Part shown: positions 1 to 8,402 of the stretch, in pieces
Layout: each line of letters begins with the position of its first letter
Position numbering within the stretch: position 1 is the first letter of the stretch
Assembly (NCBI RefSeq): GCF_000422205.1
Contig: NZ_ATHV01000007.1
Location: forward strand, 1-64,000
DNA: 64,000 nucleotides
Source: Desulfovibrio sp. X2
GTDB lineage: Bacteria > Desulfobacterota > Desulfovibrionia > Desulfovibrionales > Desulfovibrionaceae
Direction of reading: 5' to 3'
Program-made: the position numbers and the translations under genes
Notes under the pieces: generated by a model
Database searches by the model: none
The model's input: only the letters and a program-made list of their open reading frames with translations
What the model was told of the DNA's origin: nothing

Positions 1-3
1 GCT

Positions 4-141
4 CTAGTGTGACGTCCGCAAAATACGCAAAGCCGTATTTTGCGGAAGATCGCTGCGCCGAAAACGTGGTTTTCGGCTTGCTCACGTGTCGCGTACGACT
101 CCTGCGCAGCATATCGACTTTTTTCACGGACGCGACACTAG
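4..141. repeat. Structured element with imperfect terminal inverted repeats
   Basis: The ends 4-18 and 127-141 are inverted repeats that match at 13 of 15 positions, beginning CTAGTGT and ending ACACTAG. Inside are two perfect hairpins: 15-27 with 34-46 (13 bp, core CAAAATACG) and 57-64 with 70-77 (8 bp, GCCGAAAA). A third pairing, GTGTCGCGT at 86-94 with 130-138 (9 bp), would compete with the terminal repeat. No gene lies here. It sits downstream of the cyclase gene, which ends at 182 on the minus strand. It could be a small non-coding mobile repeat or a structured RNA 3' end. The window starts 3 bases before it, so the left context is unseen. Confidence 0.55.
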
Positions 142-181
142 CCCGGGCCCATCCCCTCCCCTACCTCATCCTGCCGCGCCT

Positions 182-898
182 TCAGGGCACGAAGGCCGTC
201 ACGCACGCGGGCGCGCCCGTGCCGCCCGCAAGGCGCGGGGCGGCGACGAGCAGCACGGCCCCCGTGGGCGGCAGCCCGTCCAGCCCCCGCAGGCATTCCA
301 GGCCGAGCCCGCCCGCTCGGGCCACGGCCAGGTTGGCCGCGAAGTCCGAGGCCTGCCCGCCGTCCAGGCCGTGGGTGTCCGTGCCCAGGCCCGCGGCGCC
401 CCGCCGCGCCATCAGGAATTCGGCCGCCTCGGCCGAGATTCCCGGGAAGTGAAGCCCCCCTGCCCCATCCAGCCCGAGAAACGCGGCCCTGGCCGCCCCG
501 GTCTCGCCCCACCTCTCCTCCCAGCCGGTGCGAAAGAGCACCAGGGCGCCCGCGGGCACCGGGCCGTGCGCGGCCTCGAAAGTCTCGACGCGCGCGAGGC
601 CCAGGAGCGCGTCCGCGTCCCCTGCGCAGGCCTCCCGGCAGTCCAGGACCACGGCGGGCGCAAGGAACGGCCGGGCCAGGGCCTCGTCCAGGGTCGCCTC
701 CCCGTCCACGAAGGCGCACGGCGCGTTGACGTGCGTGCCGGAATGCTCGCCCAGGCACGCCTCGCGCAGGCCGTAGCCGTGCGTGGCTATCGCGGCCGCA
801 GGGCGAAAGCGCGTGGCCGGGTCTCCGGGCCAGTGCGGCATGTCCGGGGAGATGCGGTGCGTGAGGTCGAGGATGCGGGTGTAGCGAAGCGTCGGCAT
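182..898 (-). CDS. Cyclase family protein (kynurenine formamidase-like metal hydrolase)
   Basis: A protein of 238 residues that fits the cyclase/KynB family of metal-dependent amide hydrolases. The N-terminus reads ILDLTHRISPDMPHWPGD, the usual opening strand of the family. The metal-binding signature HSGTHVNAP near residue 53 corresponds to the HxGTHxDxP motif, with Asn in place of the usual Asp. A late TDTHGLDGG stretch is the second family signature. Family members hydrolyse N-formylkynurenine or related cyclic amides; the substrate cannot be read from sequence. The Asn for Asp change makes kynurenine formamidase activity itself uncertain. No kynurenine pathway genes are nearby. It is 41 bases downstream of the phospholipase-like gene on the same strand and may share its transcript. 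Confidence 0.8.
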   Translation of the reverse strand: MPTLRYTRILDLTHRISPDMPHWPGDPATRFRPAAAIATHGYGLREACLGEHSGTHVNAPCAFVDGEATLDEALARPFLAPAVVLDCREACAGDADALLGLARVETFEAAHGPVPAGALVLFRTGWEERWGETGAARAAFLGLDGAGGLHFPGISAEAAEFLMARRGAAGLGTDTHGLDGGQASDFAANLAVARAGGLGLECLRGLDGLPPTGAVLLVAAPRLAGGTGAPACVTAFVP

Positions 899-939
899 GG
901 CGGGCTCTCACAGGGCGGTCGAGGGTCTCGGTCGGGGGC

Positions 940-1917
940 TCAGAACTCGATCAGGGGCGGGTGGGCGAAATGGCGCATCGCCCCTGCCGTGCCGCCGTCG
1001 AGCGGCAGGCCGGGCGGCAGGTCCCAGGCGGCGGAGCCGAAGACAAAGGGCTCCATGCGCCGCAGAAGCTCCGCGGCCGAGCCCACGGCAGCGGCGAAGA
1101 GGCCGTCCAGGCCGGCGCGCCGCTCCTCGCCCGTGACCGGGTCGCGGTAGGCCAGTCCGCCCTGCACCCGGGGCAGCTGCGCGGCCATGGAGGGGATGAA
1201 GAACAGGGCCAGGATCTCGCGCAGGCCGCGCGGCAGGAAGCGCCGCGCGCGATAGAGCGCCTCCGGAAGGAGCGGCAGCCTGCCCGCGGCCTGCAGCCCG
1301 GCGAAGACGCGCCAGGCCCGCGCCTGGCAGGGCACGCGAAGCTCCTCGGGCACGCCCGCGGCCTCGCACAGGCCGCCGCGCCGCATGATCCCGGGCAGCA
1401 CGCCGCGCGCGCGGCGCAGCCGGCGGCCGAGGGACATGCTCCGGGCGCGGGCGAGGCCGGGGCCTCCCCCGTCGCTCGTCCCGCCCAGGAAATGGAGGCT
1501 CACGAGCGCTTCGAGGGCGCGGTGGCGCTGTACCGCGGCCGTGCGCAGTGCCGGGTCGGGATGGTGGTAGTCGCCCGTGGCCCAGAAGATGAAGGGGTGA
1601 AACGTCGCGTCCGCGCAGACGTGCGTGGCCAGCCCGGCCAGCCAGGCGGGCAACCAGGGCTCGGGCTTCGCGCGGAAGCGCCCGGCCGCGAGCCTGAGCA
1701 CGGCGTGGGTGTCCTGGCCGTCCTGCCCGCCCAGGACCGCGGGCACGCGGCGGCAGGCGGCGGGCGCCCAGCGCGGCAGGTAGTAGAGCGCGTCGTGCGC
1801 CACGCCGCCCAGGAGCAGCACGTCGGGCCGGGCGGCCAGGGGCGCCTCCCAGGCCGTGCCGGACAGGGCCTCTGCCGTGGCCCGGGCCACCAGCCAGTGC
1901 GTCAGTTCCTGGGGCAC
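940..1917 (-). CDS. Zinc-dependent phospholipase C-like protein
   Basis: A protein of 325 residues. The N-terminus [17 protein letters not shown], the following ALYYLPRW segment and the later [21 protein letters not shown] segment match the zinc-dependent phospholipase C/S1-P1-like family, in which spread His and Asp residues bind zinc. The GTG at 1917 is chosen because it gives the family's usual opening, P-x-ELTHWL; the GGGGAG just before it overlaps the start and is a poor ribosome site. It overlaps the end of aroC by 16 bases, so translation is probably coupled to aroC. No signal peptide is visible, so it is likely cytoplasmic. Real phospholipase activity is unproven; the family annotation is structural. 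Confidence 0.75.
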   Translation of the reverse strand: MPQELTHWLVARATAEALSGTAWEAPLAARPDVLLLGGVAHDALYYLPRWAPAACRRVPAVLGGQDGQDTHAVLRLAAGRFRAKPEPWLPAWLAGLATHVCADATFHPFIFWATGDYHHPDPALRTAAVQRHRALEALVSLHFLGGTSDGGGPGLARARSMSLGRRLRRARGVLPGIMRRGGLCEAAGVPEELRVPCQARAWRVFAGLQAAGRLPLLPEALYRARRFLPRGLREILALFFIPSMAAQLPRVQGGLAYRDPVTGEERRAGLDGLFAAAVGSAAELLRRMEPFVFGSAAWDLPPGLPLDGGTAGAMRHFAHPPLIEF

Positions 1918-2975
1918 TCCCCGCCGAGCCTCCGGTCGCGCAGCCACATGTCCGCCAGCACCAGCAGCACCATGGCCTTGCACACCGGCACCACGCGCGG
2001 GATGGCGCAGACGTCGTGGCGGCCGCCCACCGTGATCTCCACCTCCTCGCCCTGCCGGTTCAGCGTGCGCTGCGGCCGGGCGATGGACGGGATGGGCTTG
2101 ATGGCCGCGCGGACGACGATCTCCTGGCCGGACGAGATGCCGCCCAGGATGCCGCCCGCGTTGTTGGAGGAAAATCCCTGCCTGGTGATGGAGTCGTTGT
2201 TCACGGATCCCCGGGAGCGCGCCGCGGCGAACCCCGAGCCGATCTCCACGCCCTTGACCGCGCCGATGCCCATGAGTGCATGGGCCAGGCAGGCGTCCAG
2301 CTTGTCGAAGACCGGCTCGCCCCAGCCCGCGGGCACGCCGCGGGCCACGACCTCGACCACGCCGCCCAGGGTCTCGCCCTCGGCCCGCGCCTGGACGCAG
2401 GCCTTCTCCCAGGCGTCCGCCGCCTGCAGGTCCGGGCTGAAGAAGGGCCGCTCCCGGAAATCTCTCAGGTCGATGCGCTTGACCGCGATGCCGCCGAGTT
2501 CCACGGGATAGGCCAGCACCTCCACGCCCATCTCGCGCAGCAGGCACTGGGCCACTGCCCCGCCCGCCACGCGCGACGCGGTCTCGCGGCCCGAGGAGCG
2601 GCCGCCGCCGCGGTAGTCGCGCAGGCCGAACTTGGCGTCGAAGGTCAGGTCCGCGTGGCCGGGACGGAAGACGTCCTTGATCTTCGAGTAGTCGCGCGAG
2701 CGCTGGTCCTGGTTGGCGATGGTGAAGCCGATGGGCGTGCCCGTGGTCAGGCCCTCGAAGACGCCGGACCAGATCTCCACCCGGTCGGCCTCCTGGCGCG
2801 CCGTGGCCGCCGCGCCGCCCTGGCCGGGCTTGCGCCGGTCGAGCTCGGCCTGGATGTCGGCCTCGGACAAGGCGATCCCCGCCGGGCAGCCGTCGATCAC
2901 CCCCCCAAGGCCCCGGCCGTGCGATTCGCCGAACGTGGTCAGCCGGAATTCCCGGCCGAAAGTGTTTCCGCTCAT
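1902..2975 (-). CDS. aroC: Chorismate synthase
   Basis: Chorismate synthase makes chorismate from 5-enolpyruvylshikimate-3-phosphate with reduced FMN, the last step of the shikimate pathway. The product has 357 residues, normal for the family. Visible signatures are the N-terminal [17 protein letters not shown], the central [18 protein letters not shown] and the C-terminal [15 protein letters not shown]. The ATG at 2975 is preceded by GGAGGCGGC; a longer frame upstream has no family similarity. The phospholipase-like gene starts inside its 3' end. aroE lies far away at 44.3 kb, so shikimate genes are scattered in this genome. Confidence 0.97.
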   Translation of the reverse strand: MSGNTFGREFRLTTFGESHGRGLGGVIDGCPAGIALSEADIQAELDRRKPGQGGAAATARQEADRVEIWSGVFEGLTTGTPIGFTIANQDQRSRDYSKIKDVFRPGHADLTFDAKFGLRDYRGGGRSSGRETASRVAGGAVAQCLLREMGVEVLAYPVELGGIAVKRIDLRDFRERPFFSPDLQAADAWEKACVQARAEGETLGGVVEVVARGVPAGWGEPVFDKLDACLAHALMGIGAVKGVEIGSGFAAARSRGSVNNDSITRQGFSSNNAGGILGGISSGQEIVVRAAIKPIPSIARPQRTLNRQGEEVEITVGGRHDVCAIPRVVPVCKAMVLLVLADMWLRDRRLGGECPRN

Positions 2976-3097
2976 GCCGCCTCCTGCCACGCCTTCTAGC
3001 CCGTCCGCCCGGGCTTGCCAAGCCGCGGCCGAAGCGCCCGGCGCGCAGCCCCCCTCCCGCACGTCAGCGGATCGCCGCGCGCGGGGAGCGATTGCCG

Positions 3098-3126
3098 TTG
3101 ACACCCGCGACCGCTGCCGCCATGAT
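3098..3126 (+). promoter_or_regulatory. Possible sigma-70 promoter for the kinase-like/usp operon
   Basis: A perfect TTGACA at 3098-3103, then 17 bases, then CATGAT at 3121-3126 (4 of 6 matches to TATAAT). Transcription would start near 3133, immediately before the AAGGAG ribosome site at 3134-3139, so the leader would be very short. Sequence match only. Confidence 0.35.
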
Positions 3127-3145
3127 GCACGATAAGGAGAAGTGC

Positions 3146-4120
3146 ATGGAGCAGGACGCCTATCGCGATCTCGTGCTGGCGGACATGGCGCGGCTGTATC
3201 CGGAGCGGGACGCGGCCCGGCTCAAGGTGCTCACGGACACCACGGACTTCTACCGCGTGAACGCGGGCGACGCCGTGGTGCTCGACGCGGACCACCGCTA
3301 CCTGATGGGCAACAACACCCGCGAGGGCCGCTTCGGCCTGGACGACGAGGTCAAGTACTGGGTCAAGCGGGCCACGGACCTGGCCACGGGCGAGCGGCGC
3401 ATCGTGAAGCTGGCCTTCTTCGAGCACTTCGACGCCACGGTGGGCGGCGTCCGCTTCGAGTGCTTCAGGAGCCCGCGCAAGGAGGCGCGCATCCTGGAAC
3501 TGGTGCGCGGCCACCCGCACTTCATGCAGGGCATCTCCCTGCCGGACGCGGCGGGCAACGTGGTGCGCGTGCTCGAGGTCATCCCGGGCAAGAGCCTGCC
3601 GGACCGCATCTTCGCCCTGGAGTGCGACCACGAGACCTATTTTCGCGAGATATTCCCGGAGGTCTTCTCCGGCTTCGTGGACTGCGCGCGGGCCATCGCC
3701 CTGCTGCACGAGCACTGCGAGAAGCACGGCGACGTGCGGCGCGACCACATCCTGGTGGACGGCGACACGGGCGCGTACCGCTGGATCGACTTCGACTACA
3801 ACTTCATGCACGGCGAGAACATCTACAGCCTGGACGTCTTCGGCCTGGGCAACGTGCTCGTCTTCCTGGCGGGCAAGGGCGACGTGCTGGTGCCGGAGCT
3901 CAAGCGCGACCGGCCGGAGATCTTCGAGAAGCTCTACTGGGAGGACCTCTCCCTGGTCTGGCAGAACCGGGTGGCCAACCTGGCCAAGGTCTTTCCCTAC
4001 ATTCCGGAGTCCCTGAACCGCATCCTGACCCAGTTCTCAAACAGCGCCACGCTGACCTACGAGCACGCCGGGCAGATGCTCGACGACCTCGAGGCGGCGC
4101 GCGCGGATCTCGGGAGGTAA
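3146..4120 (+). CDS. Kinase-fold protein of unknown substrate
   Basis: A protein of 324 residues that looks like a divergent protein-kinase/aminoglycoside-phosphotransferase fold. Seen: RRIVKLAFF with a candidate ATP-binding Lys88, a following RKEARIL with candidate helix-C Glu113, a catalytic loop HGDVRRDHI (His194, Asp196) and a metal-binding DFD (Asp215) in [10 protein letters not shown]. The Asn normally found four or five residues after the catalytic Asp is replaced by Asp-His, so activity must be tested. ATG 3146 is chosen because AAGGAG lies six bases before it. A universal stress protein starts 3 bases after its stop, suggesting a two-gene stress operon. Alternative: a pseudokinase or small-molecule kinase. 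Confidence 0.6.
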   Translation: MEQDAYRDLVLADMARLYPERDAARLKVLTDTTDFYRVNAGDAVVLDADHRYLMGNNTREGRFGLDDEVKYWVKRATDLATGERRIVKLAFFEHFDATVGGVRFECFRSPRKEARILELVRGHPHFMQGISLPDAAGNVVRVLEVIPGKSLPDRIFALECDHETYFREIFPEVFSGFVDCARAIALLHEHCEKHGDVRRDHILVDGDTGAYRWIDFDYNFMHGENIYSLDVFGLGNVLVFLAGKGDVLVPELKRDRPEIFEKLYWEDLSLVWQNRVANLAKVFPYIPESLNRILTQFSNSATLTYEHAGQMLDDLEAARADLGR

Positions 4121-4123
4121 GCC

Positions 4124-4597
4124 ATGCCCCACAACACCCCCTTCCTGGCCAAGTCCATCCTCGTCGCGGTGGACGGCTCGGAGAACTCCCGGCGCGCGGT
4201 GGAGCACGTGGCCGCCGTGCTCGTCTGCTCGTGCGAGTTCATGGTCACCCTGCTGCACGTCATCGCGGAGCCGGACCCGGACTATTTCGACGACAGCCCG
4301 GCGCGCCGCCTTGAGTGGATGGGCAAGGAGCGCCGTGAGGCCGAGACCTATCTCGAGGAATACAAGAGGATACTGACCGGCGCGGGGCTGCCCTCCTCGC
4401 GGGTCACGGTCGAGGTCAAGGAGATGGACTGCCCGTCCATCGCGCAGTGCATCCTGGCGCAGCGCGAAAGCCTCGGCGCGGACATCATCGTGCTCGGCCG
4501 CCAGGGGCGCGGCGCGCGCGAGGAGCTGCTGCTCGGCAGCGTGTCCAAGCGCGTGGTCCACCACGCCCACAAGTGCGCCATCTGGATCGTGACCTAG
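4124..4597 (+). CDS. Universal stress protein (UspA family)
   Basis: A single-domain UspA protein of 157 residues. It opens with SILVAVDGSENSRRAVE, the usual first strand and acidic turn, and ends with GRQGRGAREELLLGS, the G-2x-G-9x-G(S) nucleotide-binding motif, so it belongs to the ATP-binding subgroup. Family members are cytoplasmic and help survival under stress by mechanisms that vary. It follows the kinase-fold gene by 3 bases, which suggests co-expression. Its stop codon shares the palindromic CTAG with the stop of the convergent phosphoribosyltransferase gene. Confidence 0.92.
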   Translation: MPHNTPFLAKSILVAVDGSENSRRAVEHVAAVLVCSCEFMVTLLHVIAEPDPDYFDDSPARRLEWMGKERREAETYLEEYKRILTGAGLPSSRVTVEVKEMDCPSIAQCILAQRESLGADIIVLGRQGRGAREELLLGSVSKRVVHHAHKCAIWIVT

Positions 4598-5247
4598 GGC
4601 GCTTCGTCCCCGGCGGCCTGTGCCAGCAGATCGCGGACCTCCCCGTCCCCGGTCTGGGAGAAGTCGTCGTACCACTGCCCCACGGCGCGGAAGGGCTCGG
4701 GCGTGGCCAGGCAGACCACCTCGTCGGCGATCCTCTCGAGCGCCGCCAGGGTGTCCCGCGGGGCCACGGGCACGGCCACGACGATGGAAGCGGGCCTTGC
4801 CGCGCGCACGGCCTGGACCGCGGCCTGCATGGTCGACCCCGTGGCCAGGCCGTCGTCCACCAGGATCACGGTGCGGTCGTGCAGCACAAGGGGGCCGCGC
4901 CCTCCGCGATAGGCCTTCTCGCGGCGTACGAGCTCCGCCGATTCCCGCTTGCTGACCTCCTCCACCGAGCGCTCGGAGATGTTCAGGCCGTCGATGATGC
5001 CGTGGCGGAGCACCCTGGTCCCGCCCCCGGCCAGGGCGCCCATGGCGTACTCCTCGTTTCCCGGCACGCCGAGCTTGCGCACCACGAAGACGTCCAGGGG
5101 CGCGTCGAGCGCCAGGGCCACCTCGTAGGCCACGGGCACGCCGCCGCGCGGCAGGCCGAGGACCAGAAGCCCCGCCGTCCCCTTGAAGCGCGCGAGCGCC
5201 TGCGCCAGCTTGCGCCCGGCGTCGCGCCTGTCGATGAACATGCCCAT
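4594..5247 (-). CDS. Phosphoribosyltransferase family protein
   Basis: A protein of 217 residues with a type I phosphoribosyltransferase fold. The PRPP-binding loop reads VILVDDGLATGSTM, and an upstream LPRGGVPVAYEVA resembles the pyrophosphate loop. This subgroup is often annotated only as predicted phosphoribosyltransferase, and its base substrate is unknown. The ATG at 5247 is preferred over two upstream options because GGGAGG lies six bases before it. The stop overlaps the convergent usp stop by 4 bases, so there is no room for a terminator between them. It follows the DUF72 gene on the same strand by 26 bases. Confidence 0.85.
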   Translation of the reverse strand: MGMFIDRRDAGRKLAQALARFKGTAGLLVLGLPRGGVPVAYEVALALDAPLDVFVVRKLGVPGNEEYAMGALAGGGTRVLRHGIIDGLNISERSVEEVSKRESAELVRREKAYRGGRGPLVLHDRTVILVDDGLATGSTMQAAVQAVRAARPASIVVAVPVAPRDTLAALERIADEVVCLATPEPFRAVGQWYDDFSQTGDGEVRDLLAQAAGDEAP

Positions 5248-5273
5248 GCGCATCCTCCCTGGCCCGGCACGGC

Positions 5274-6032
5274 TCACCCGGACGGACCGTCCGCCAGCAG
5301 ATCGCGCAGCCTGGCCGCGTCGCGCGCGGCGAAGCCCTGCTGGTCGTTGTCGAAATAGCAGTACACGTCGCGCCCCTCCTCGAGCCAGGCGCGCGCGGCC
5401 CCGGCCCAGTCCGCCAGCTCCTCGTCCGCGTAGGAGCCCTGGTAGGCGTCGCCCGGGCCGTGCAGCCTAAGGTAGACGAAGGGCGCCGTGACCTCGCGGG
5501 GCGAGCGGTAGCCCGCCAGCTCGTAGATGCAGAAGGCCGCCCCGGCCTTTTCCAGGAGATCGAGCACGGACGGGACGATCCAGGAGCGGTCGCGCAGCTC
5601 GAAGGCGCAGCGCAGCCCCTCGGGCAGGACCGCGAGAAAGGCGCGCAGCCGCGGAAGGTTCAGGGACCAGCGCGGCGGGAGCTGGAAGAGCACGGGGCCG
5701 AGCGCCTCGCCGAATTCGCGGAGCACGGCGAAGAGCTTTCCCGTGCTCCGCCCGGGGGCCTTCAGCTTCTTCATGTGCGTGGCGTAGCGGCTGGCCTTGC
5801 AGGCGAAGACGAAGCCCGGCCCGGCCTGCTCGCGCCAGGCGCGCACGGTATGGGCCTCGGGCAGGCGGTAGAAGGTGGCGTTGACCTCCACGCTCCGGAA
5901 ACGGCGCGCGTAGTAGCCGAGCTCGCCGTCCTGCCCGAGGTCCTCGGGATAGAAGGGGCCGTGCCAGTGCGCATAGCTCCAGCCGGAGGTGCCCACCAGG
6001 CAGCGGCCCCGGGCGCGCGCGGCGCTCGTCAC
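5274..6032 (-). CDS. DUF72 domain-containing protein
   Basis: A protein of 252 residues that matches the DUF72 family, a TIM-barrel protein of unknown function. Signatures are VGTSGWSYAHWHGPFYP at the start, EVNATFYRLP, the FACKASRYATHMKKL segment, FQLPPRW and the late YCYFDNDQQGFAARDA. The GTG start at 6032 overlaps the dodecin stop as GTGA, a sign of coupled translation. The order dodecin, DUF72, phosphoribosyltransferase on one strand suggests one operon. The molecular function is not known for the family. Confidence 0.88.
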   Translation of the reverse strand: MTSAARARGRCLVGTSGWSYAHWHGPFYPEDLGQDGELGYYARRFRSVEVNATFYRLPEAHTVRAWREQAGPGFVFACKASRYATHMKKLKAPGRSTGKLFAVLREFGEALGPVLFQLPPRWSLNLPRLRAFLAVLPEGLRCAFELRDRSWIVPSVLDLLEKAGAAFCIYELAGYRSPREVTAPFVYLRLHGPGDAYQGSYADEELADWAGAARAWLEEGRDVYCYFDNDQQGFAARDAARLRDLLADGPSG

Positions 6033-6247
6033 TTGTGGCCCTCGTGGGGCTCGACCTCGAAGGAGACCTTGGCGTTCAGCCGGTAGAGGATGATGTGGCC
6101 GTCCTTGACCTTGGCATGCAGGTCCTCCACGTAGACGGACCTGACGTTGTGCACGGTCTTTGAGACCTCGCGCACCGCGACGGCGGCGGCGTCCTCCCAG
6201 CCCTTCTCGGACTGGGCCAGCACTTCGATGACCTTCACGACGGGCAT
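6029..6247 (-). CDS. Dodecin family flavin-binding protein
   Basis: A protein of 72 residues. The opening VVKVIEVLAQSEKGWEDA is typical of dodecin, a small dodecameric shell that stores riboflavin or FMN; W23 is likely the flavin-stacking residue. The C-terminus is rich in Glu and His (EVEPHEGHK). The ATG at 6247 follows AAAGGAGGACGCC. It is the first gene of the run with DUF72. It is cytoplasmic, and its likely role is to buffer free flavin; this is family knowledge. Confidence 0.9.
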   Translation of the reverse strand: MPVVKVIEVLAQSEKGWEDAAAVAVREVSKTVHNVRSVYVEDLHAKVKDGHIILYRLNAKVSFEVEPHEGHK

Positions 6248-6460
6248 GGCGTCCTCCTTTCGGGTTGCAGGATCTGCACCCCCTCCCGGAGGCCTGGACC
6301 ACGGGTCCGGGCCCGCTGCGCCCGAAACGGCGGACAAACGGCCGCGCGCCGGGGACGGGCGCAGGGAGCCTCCTCCATAGCATGGTTTCAGGGATTTGCC
6401 ACACCCTCGCGAGGCGCGGCAGAAGCGGACAGGAGCGTCCGCGATGCGAAGGCCCTCGGG

Positions 6461-7009
6461 CTAGTGCTGCTCCGGAGCCCTGGCGGGAGTCTGGGGGGTC
6501 TGGGGAGTCTGGGCCGCGGGCAGCGCCTGGCCCTTGGACAGGTTGTCCTCGAGCTCCTTGTTGATCTGGTCCAGGAACTTGGAGGTCTGGCGCAGGAGAT
6601 CCTGAAGGTTCTTCCTGGCCACCTCCTGGGCCTCCTTGCCCAGCCGCTGCGCATCGGCGCCCGTGCGGGCCTGGAGCCCGGCCAGGGTCTTGCGCACGGT
6701 CTCCACGAGCAGCTTCACCTGCTCGCGCAGGGCGCTCAGCTGGTCGTGCATGCGCGCCGTGGTCCGGTCGGCCTTCTTCTGCAGCTCGTCCACCTGGGCC
6801 TTCAGGTCCTCCTGGGCGGCCTTGAGCGTGGCCATGTCCTCCTTCTGCTGCCGCGCCTCGGCGGCCTGCTCCGGCGTCTGGCGCATGGCGCAGCCCGCGG
6901 CCAGGAAGAGGCAGAGCAGCAGGCAGGCGAGGGCCCGAAGGGTCGTGAAAGCGCTCGGACGGACGGCCGCCGAGGCGGCGCGATGCGGTGCAGGGCGGCA
7001 AGCGGGCAT
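6461..7009 (-). CDS. Coiled-coil lipoprotein of unknown function
   Basis: A protein of 182 residues. A positively charged N-terminus and hydrophobic run end in the lipobox LAAGC, so it should be lipid-anchored after cleavage. The mature part is almost entirely heptad-like coiled coil rich in Glu, Gln and Lys (about residues 50-160), with a Pro/Thr-rich C-terminal tail containing repeated QTP. The start at 7009 is chosen because GGAGG lies eight bases before it. No enzyme motif is present. The role may be structural at the envelope, but that is inference. The 213 bases between it and dodecin hold nothing recognisable. Confidence 0.7.
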   Translation of the reverse strand: MPACRPAPHRAASAAVRPSAFTTLRALACLLLCLFLAAGCAMRQTPEQAAEARQQKEDMATLKAAQEDLKAQVDELQKKADRTTARMHDQLSALREQVKLLVETVRKTLAGLQARTGADAQRLGKEAQEVARKNLQDLLRQTSKFLDQINKELEDNLSKGQALPAAQTPQTPQTPARAPEQH

Positions 7010-7206
7010 ACGGAAGACCTCCATGATCCTGGATCATGTCGCGGACAGAGGGTTCTGTCAAAAAGTTCCTGCGCGATTTTCATCTATCATTGCAGGACGC
7101 TTCGCCAGGTCGTAGAATGGCGTTCCGAGTATCGGACAATGTGCCCAGCGACCGGCGGGGCTGTGTCCGAGGGAAAGAGCCCAGAGGGGCTCCAAAGGAG
7201 CTGCTC

Positions 7207-8307
7207 ATGCCCTGCATCCTGATAGTGGACGACGACCCCTTCGTGCGCGCGGCCCACCTGCGCAACCTGCAGCGCAAGGGCTACGAGGTCTGCGAGGTCG
7301 AGGACGGACATTCGGCCATAGAGCTCATGCGCGAGCGGCCGGTCGAGGCCGTGCTGCTCGACTTCATGCTCCCCGGCATGGACGGGCTGGAGACCTTCCT
7401 CAAGATGCGCTCCGTGTTCGGCGAGGACGGCCCGCCCGCCCTGATGATCACGGGCCAGGGCAGCATGCACCTGGCCGTGGAGTTCATGAAGGCCGGGGGC
7501 GCGGACTTCGTGGAGAAGCCAGTCACGGACTACGACATCCTGGACATCCGCCTGCGCCGGGCCATGGAGAACGCGCGCCTCAGGCGCCGCGGCAAGGAGG
7601 AGGAGATCCTGCGCAAGGCCGCGGAGGAGTCCGACCATCTGAAGGACACCTTCATCGGGCTCGTGGCCAAGGAGCTGAAGCGGCCGCTGGACGACGTGCT
7701 CTCCCTGGCCGAGCACATGGCCGAGGGGATCCAGGAGGGCACGTGCCCGGCCCTGGACGAGGCCGGACGCATGTTCGGCTCGCTCCTCGAGGTCTCCCGC
7801 GTGGTGGACGACATCCTCGAGCTGGCCGCGTCCGACGGCGTGGCCCCGCTCAAGCTCGCGCCCACGCTCCTCGTGGAGGTCATGCAGCGCATCCGCCCCG
7901 AGATCGAGGGCAAGAGCGCGGCCAAGGGGCTCGAGCTGCGCTGGATTGTGCCCGACATCCTGCCCCGGGTCATGGCCAACCCCGCCAAGCTGGCCGAGAT
8001 CCTGCGCAAGCTCGCGGACAACGCGGTGAAGTTCACGGACAACGGCTTCGTGGAGGTGCGCGTGGAGAGCGACGGCAGCGACGTGCTCGTCTCGGTGCGC
8101 GACTCCGGCCCGGGCATCGCCCACGCGGACCAGCCCCGCGTCTACGGCCGCTTCGAGAAGCTGGCCCAGGCCCAGGAGAGCCCGGGCGCGGGCGTGGGAC
8201 TGTTCATCGCCAAGCGGCTCGCCGAGCGCATGAAGGCCCGGCTGCGCCTGGAGAGCATGCCGGGCCAGGGCAGCGTCTTCTTCCTGATCCTGCCAGTGGC
8301 CGAATGA
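7207..8307 (+). CDS. Receiver-histidine-kinase hybrid lacking the phospho-accepting His
   Basis: A protein of 366 residues: a receiver domain (1-120) with Asp9/Asp10, phospho-acceptor Asp52 and Lys104; a helical dimerisation region (130-190); then a HATPase domain (200-366) with N box DNAVKF, G1 box DSGPGI and G2 box GAGVGLFIAKRL. The H box that normally reads SHELRTPL reads AKELKRPL, so the His is Lys155. The ATP site looks intact. It therefore either signals without autophosphorylation on His, acts on another protein, or binds ATP as a switch. ATG 7207 follows an AAAGGAG ribosome site. No partner kinase is adjacent. Confidence 0.8.
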   Translation: MPCILIVDDDPFVRAAHLRNLQRKGYEVCEVEDGHSAIELMRERPVEAVLLDFMLPGMDGLETFLKMRSVFGEDGPPALMITGQGSMHLAVEFMKAGGADFVEKPVTDYDILDIRLRRAMENARLRRRGKEEEILRKAAEESDHLKDTFIGLVAKELKRPLDDVLSLAEHMAEGIQEGTCPALDEAGRMFGSLLEVSRVVDDILELAASDGVAPLKLAPTLLVEVMQRIRPEIEGKSAAKGLELRWIVPDILPRVMANPAKLAEILRKLADNAVKFTDNGFVEVRVESDGSDVLVSVRDSGPGIAHADQPRVYGRFEKLAQAQESPGAGVGLFIAKRLAERMKARLRLESMPGQGSVFFLILPVAE

Positions 8308-8333
8308 CACCCGCACCTCCGTCCCGAGAACGA

Positions 8334-8376
8334 CGAAACGGCCGCGCGCCCCTTTCCGGGCTGCGCGGCCGTTTCG
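8334..8376. terminator. Bidirectional hairpin between convergent genes
   Basis: A perfect 14-bp stem, 8334-8347 with 8363-8376 (outer part CGAAACGG), with a 15-base loop. It lies between the 3' ends of the receiver-kinase gene and rlmN, and can serve both directions. There is no strong T run on either side. Confidence 0.7.
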
Positions 8377-8402
8377 CGTTTCGGATGTCTTTTCCCGTTC
8401 CG

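Noticed and set aside
86-1150. Long plus-strand open frame at the left edge
   Set aside because: Arg/Gly/Ala-rich shadow of the minus-strand cyclase and phospholipase-like genes, a known effect of high GC.
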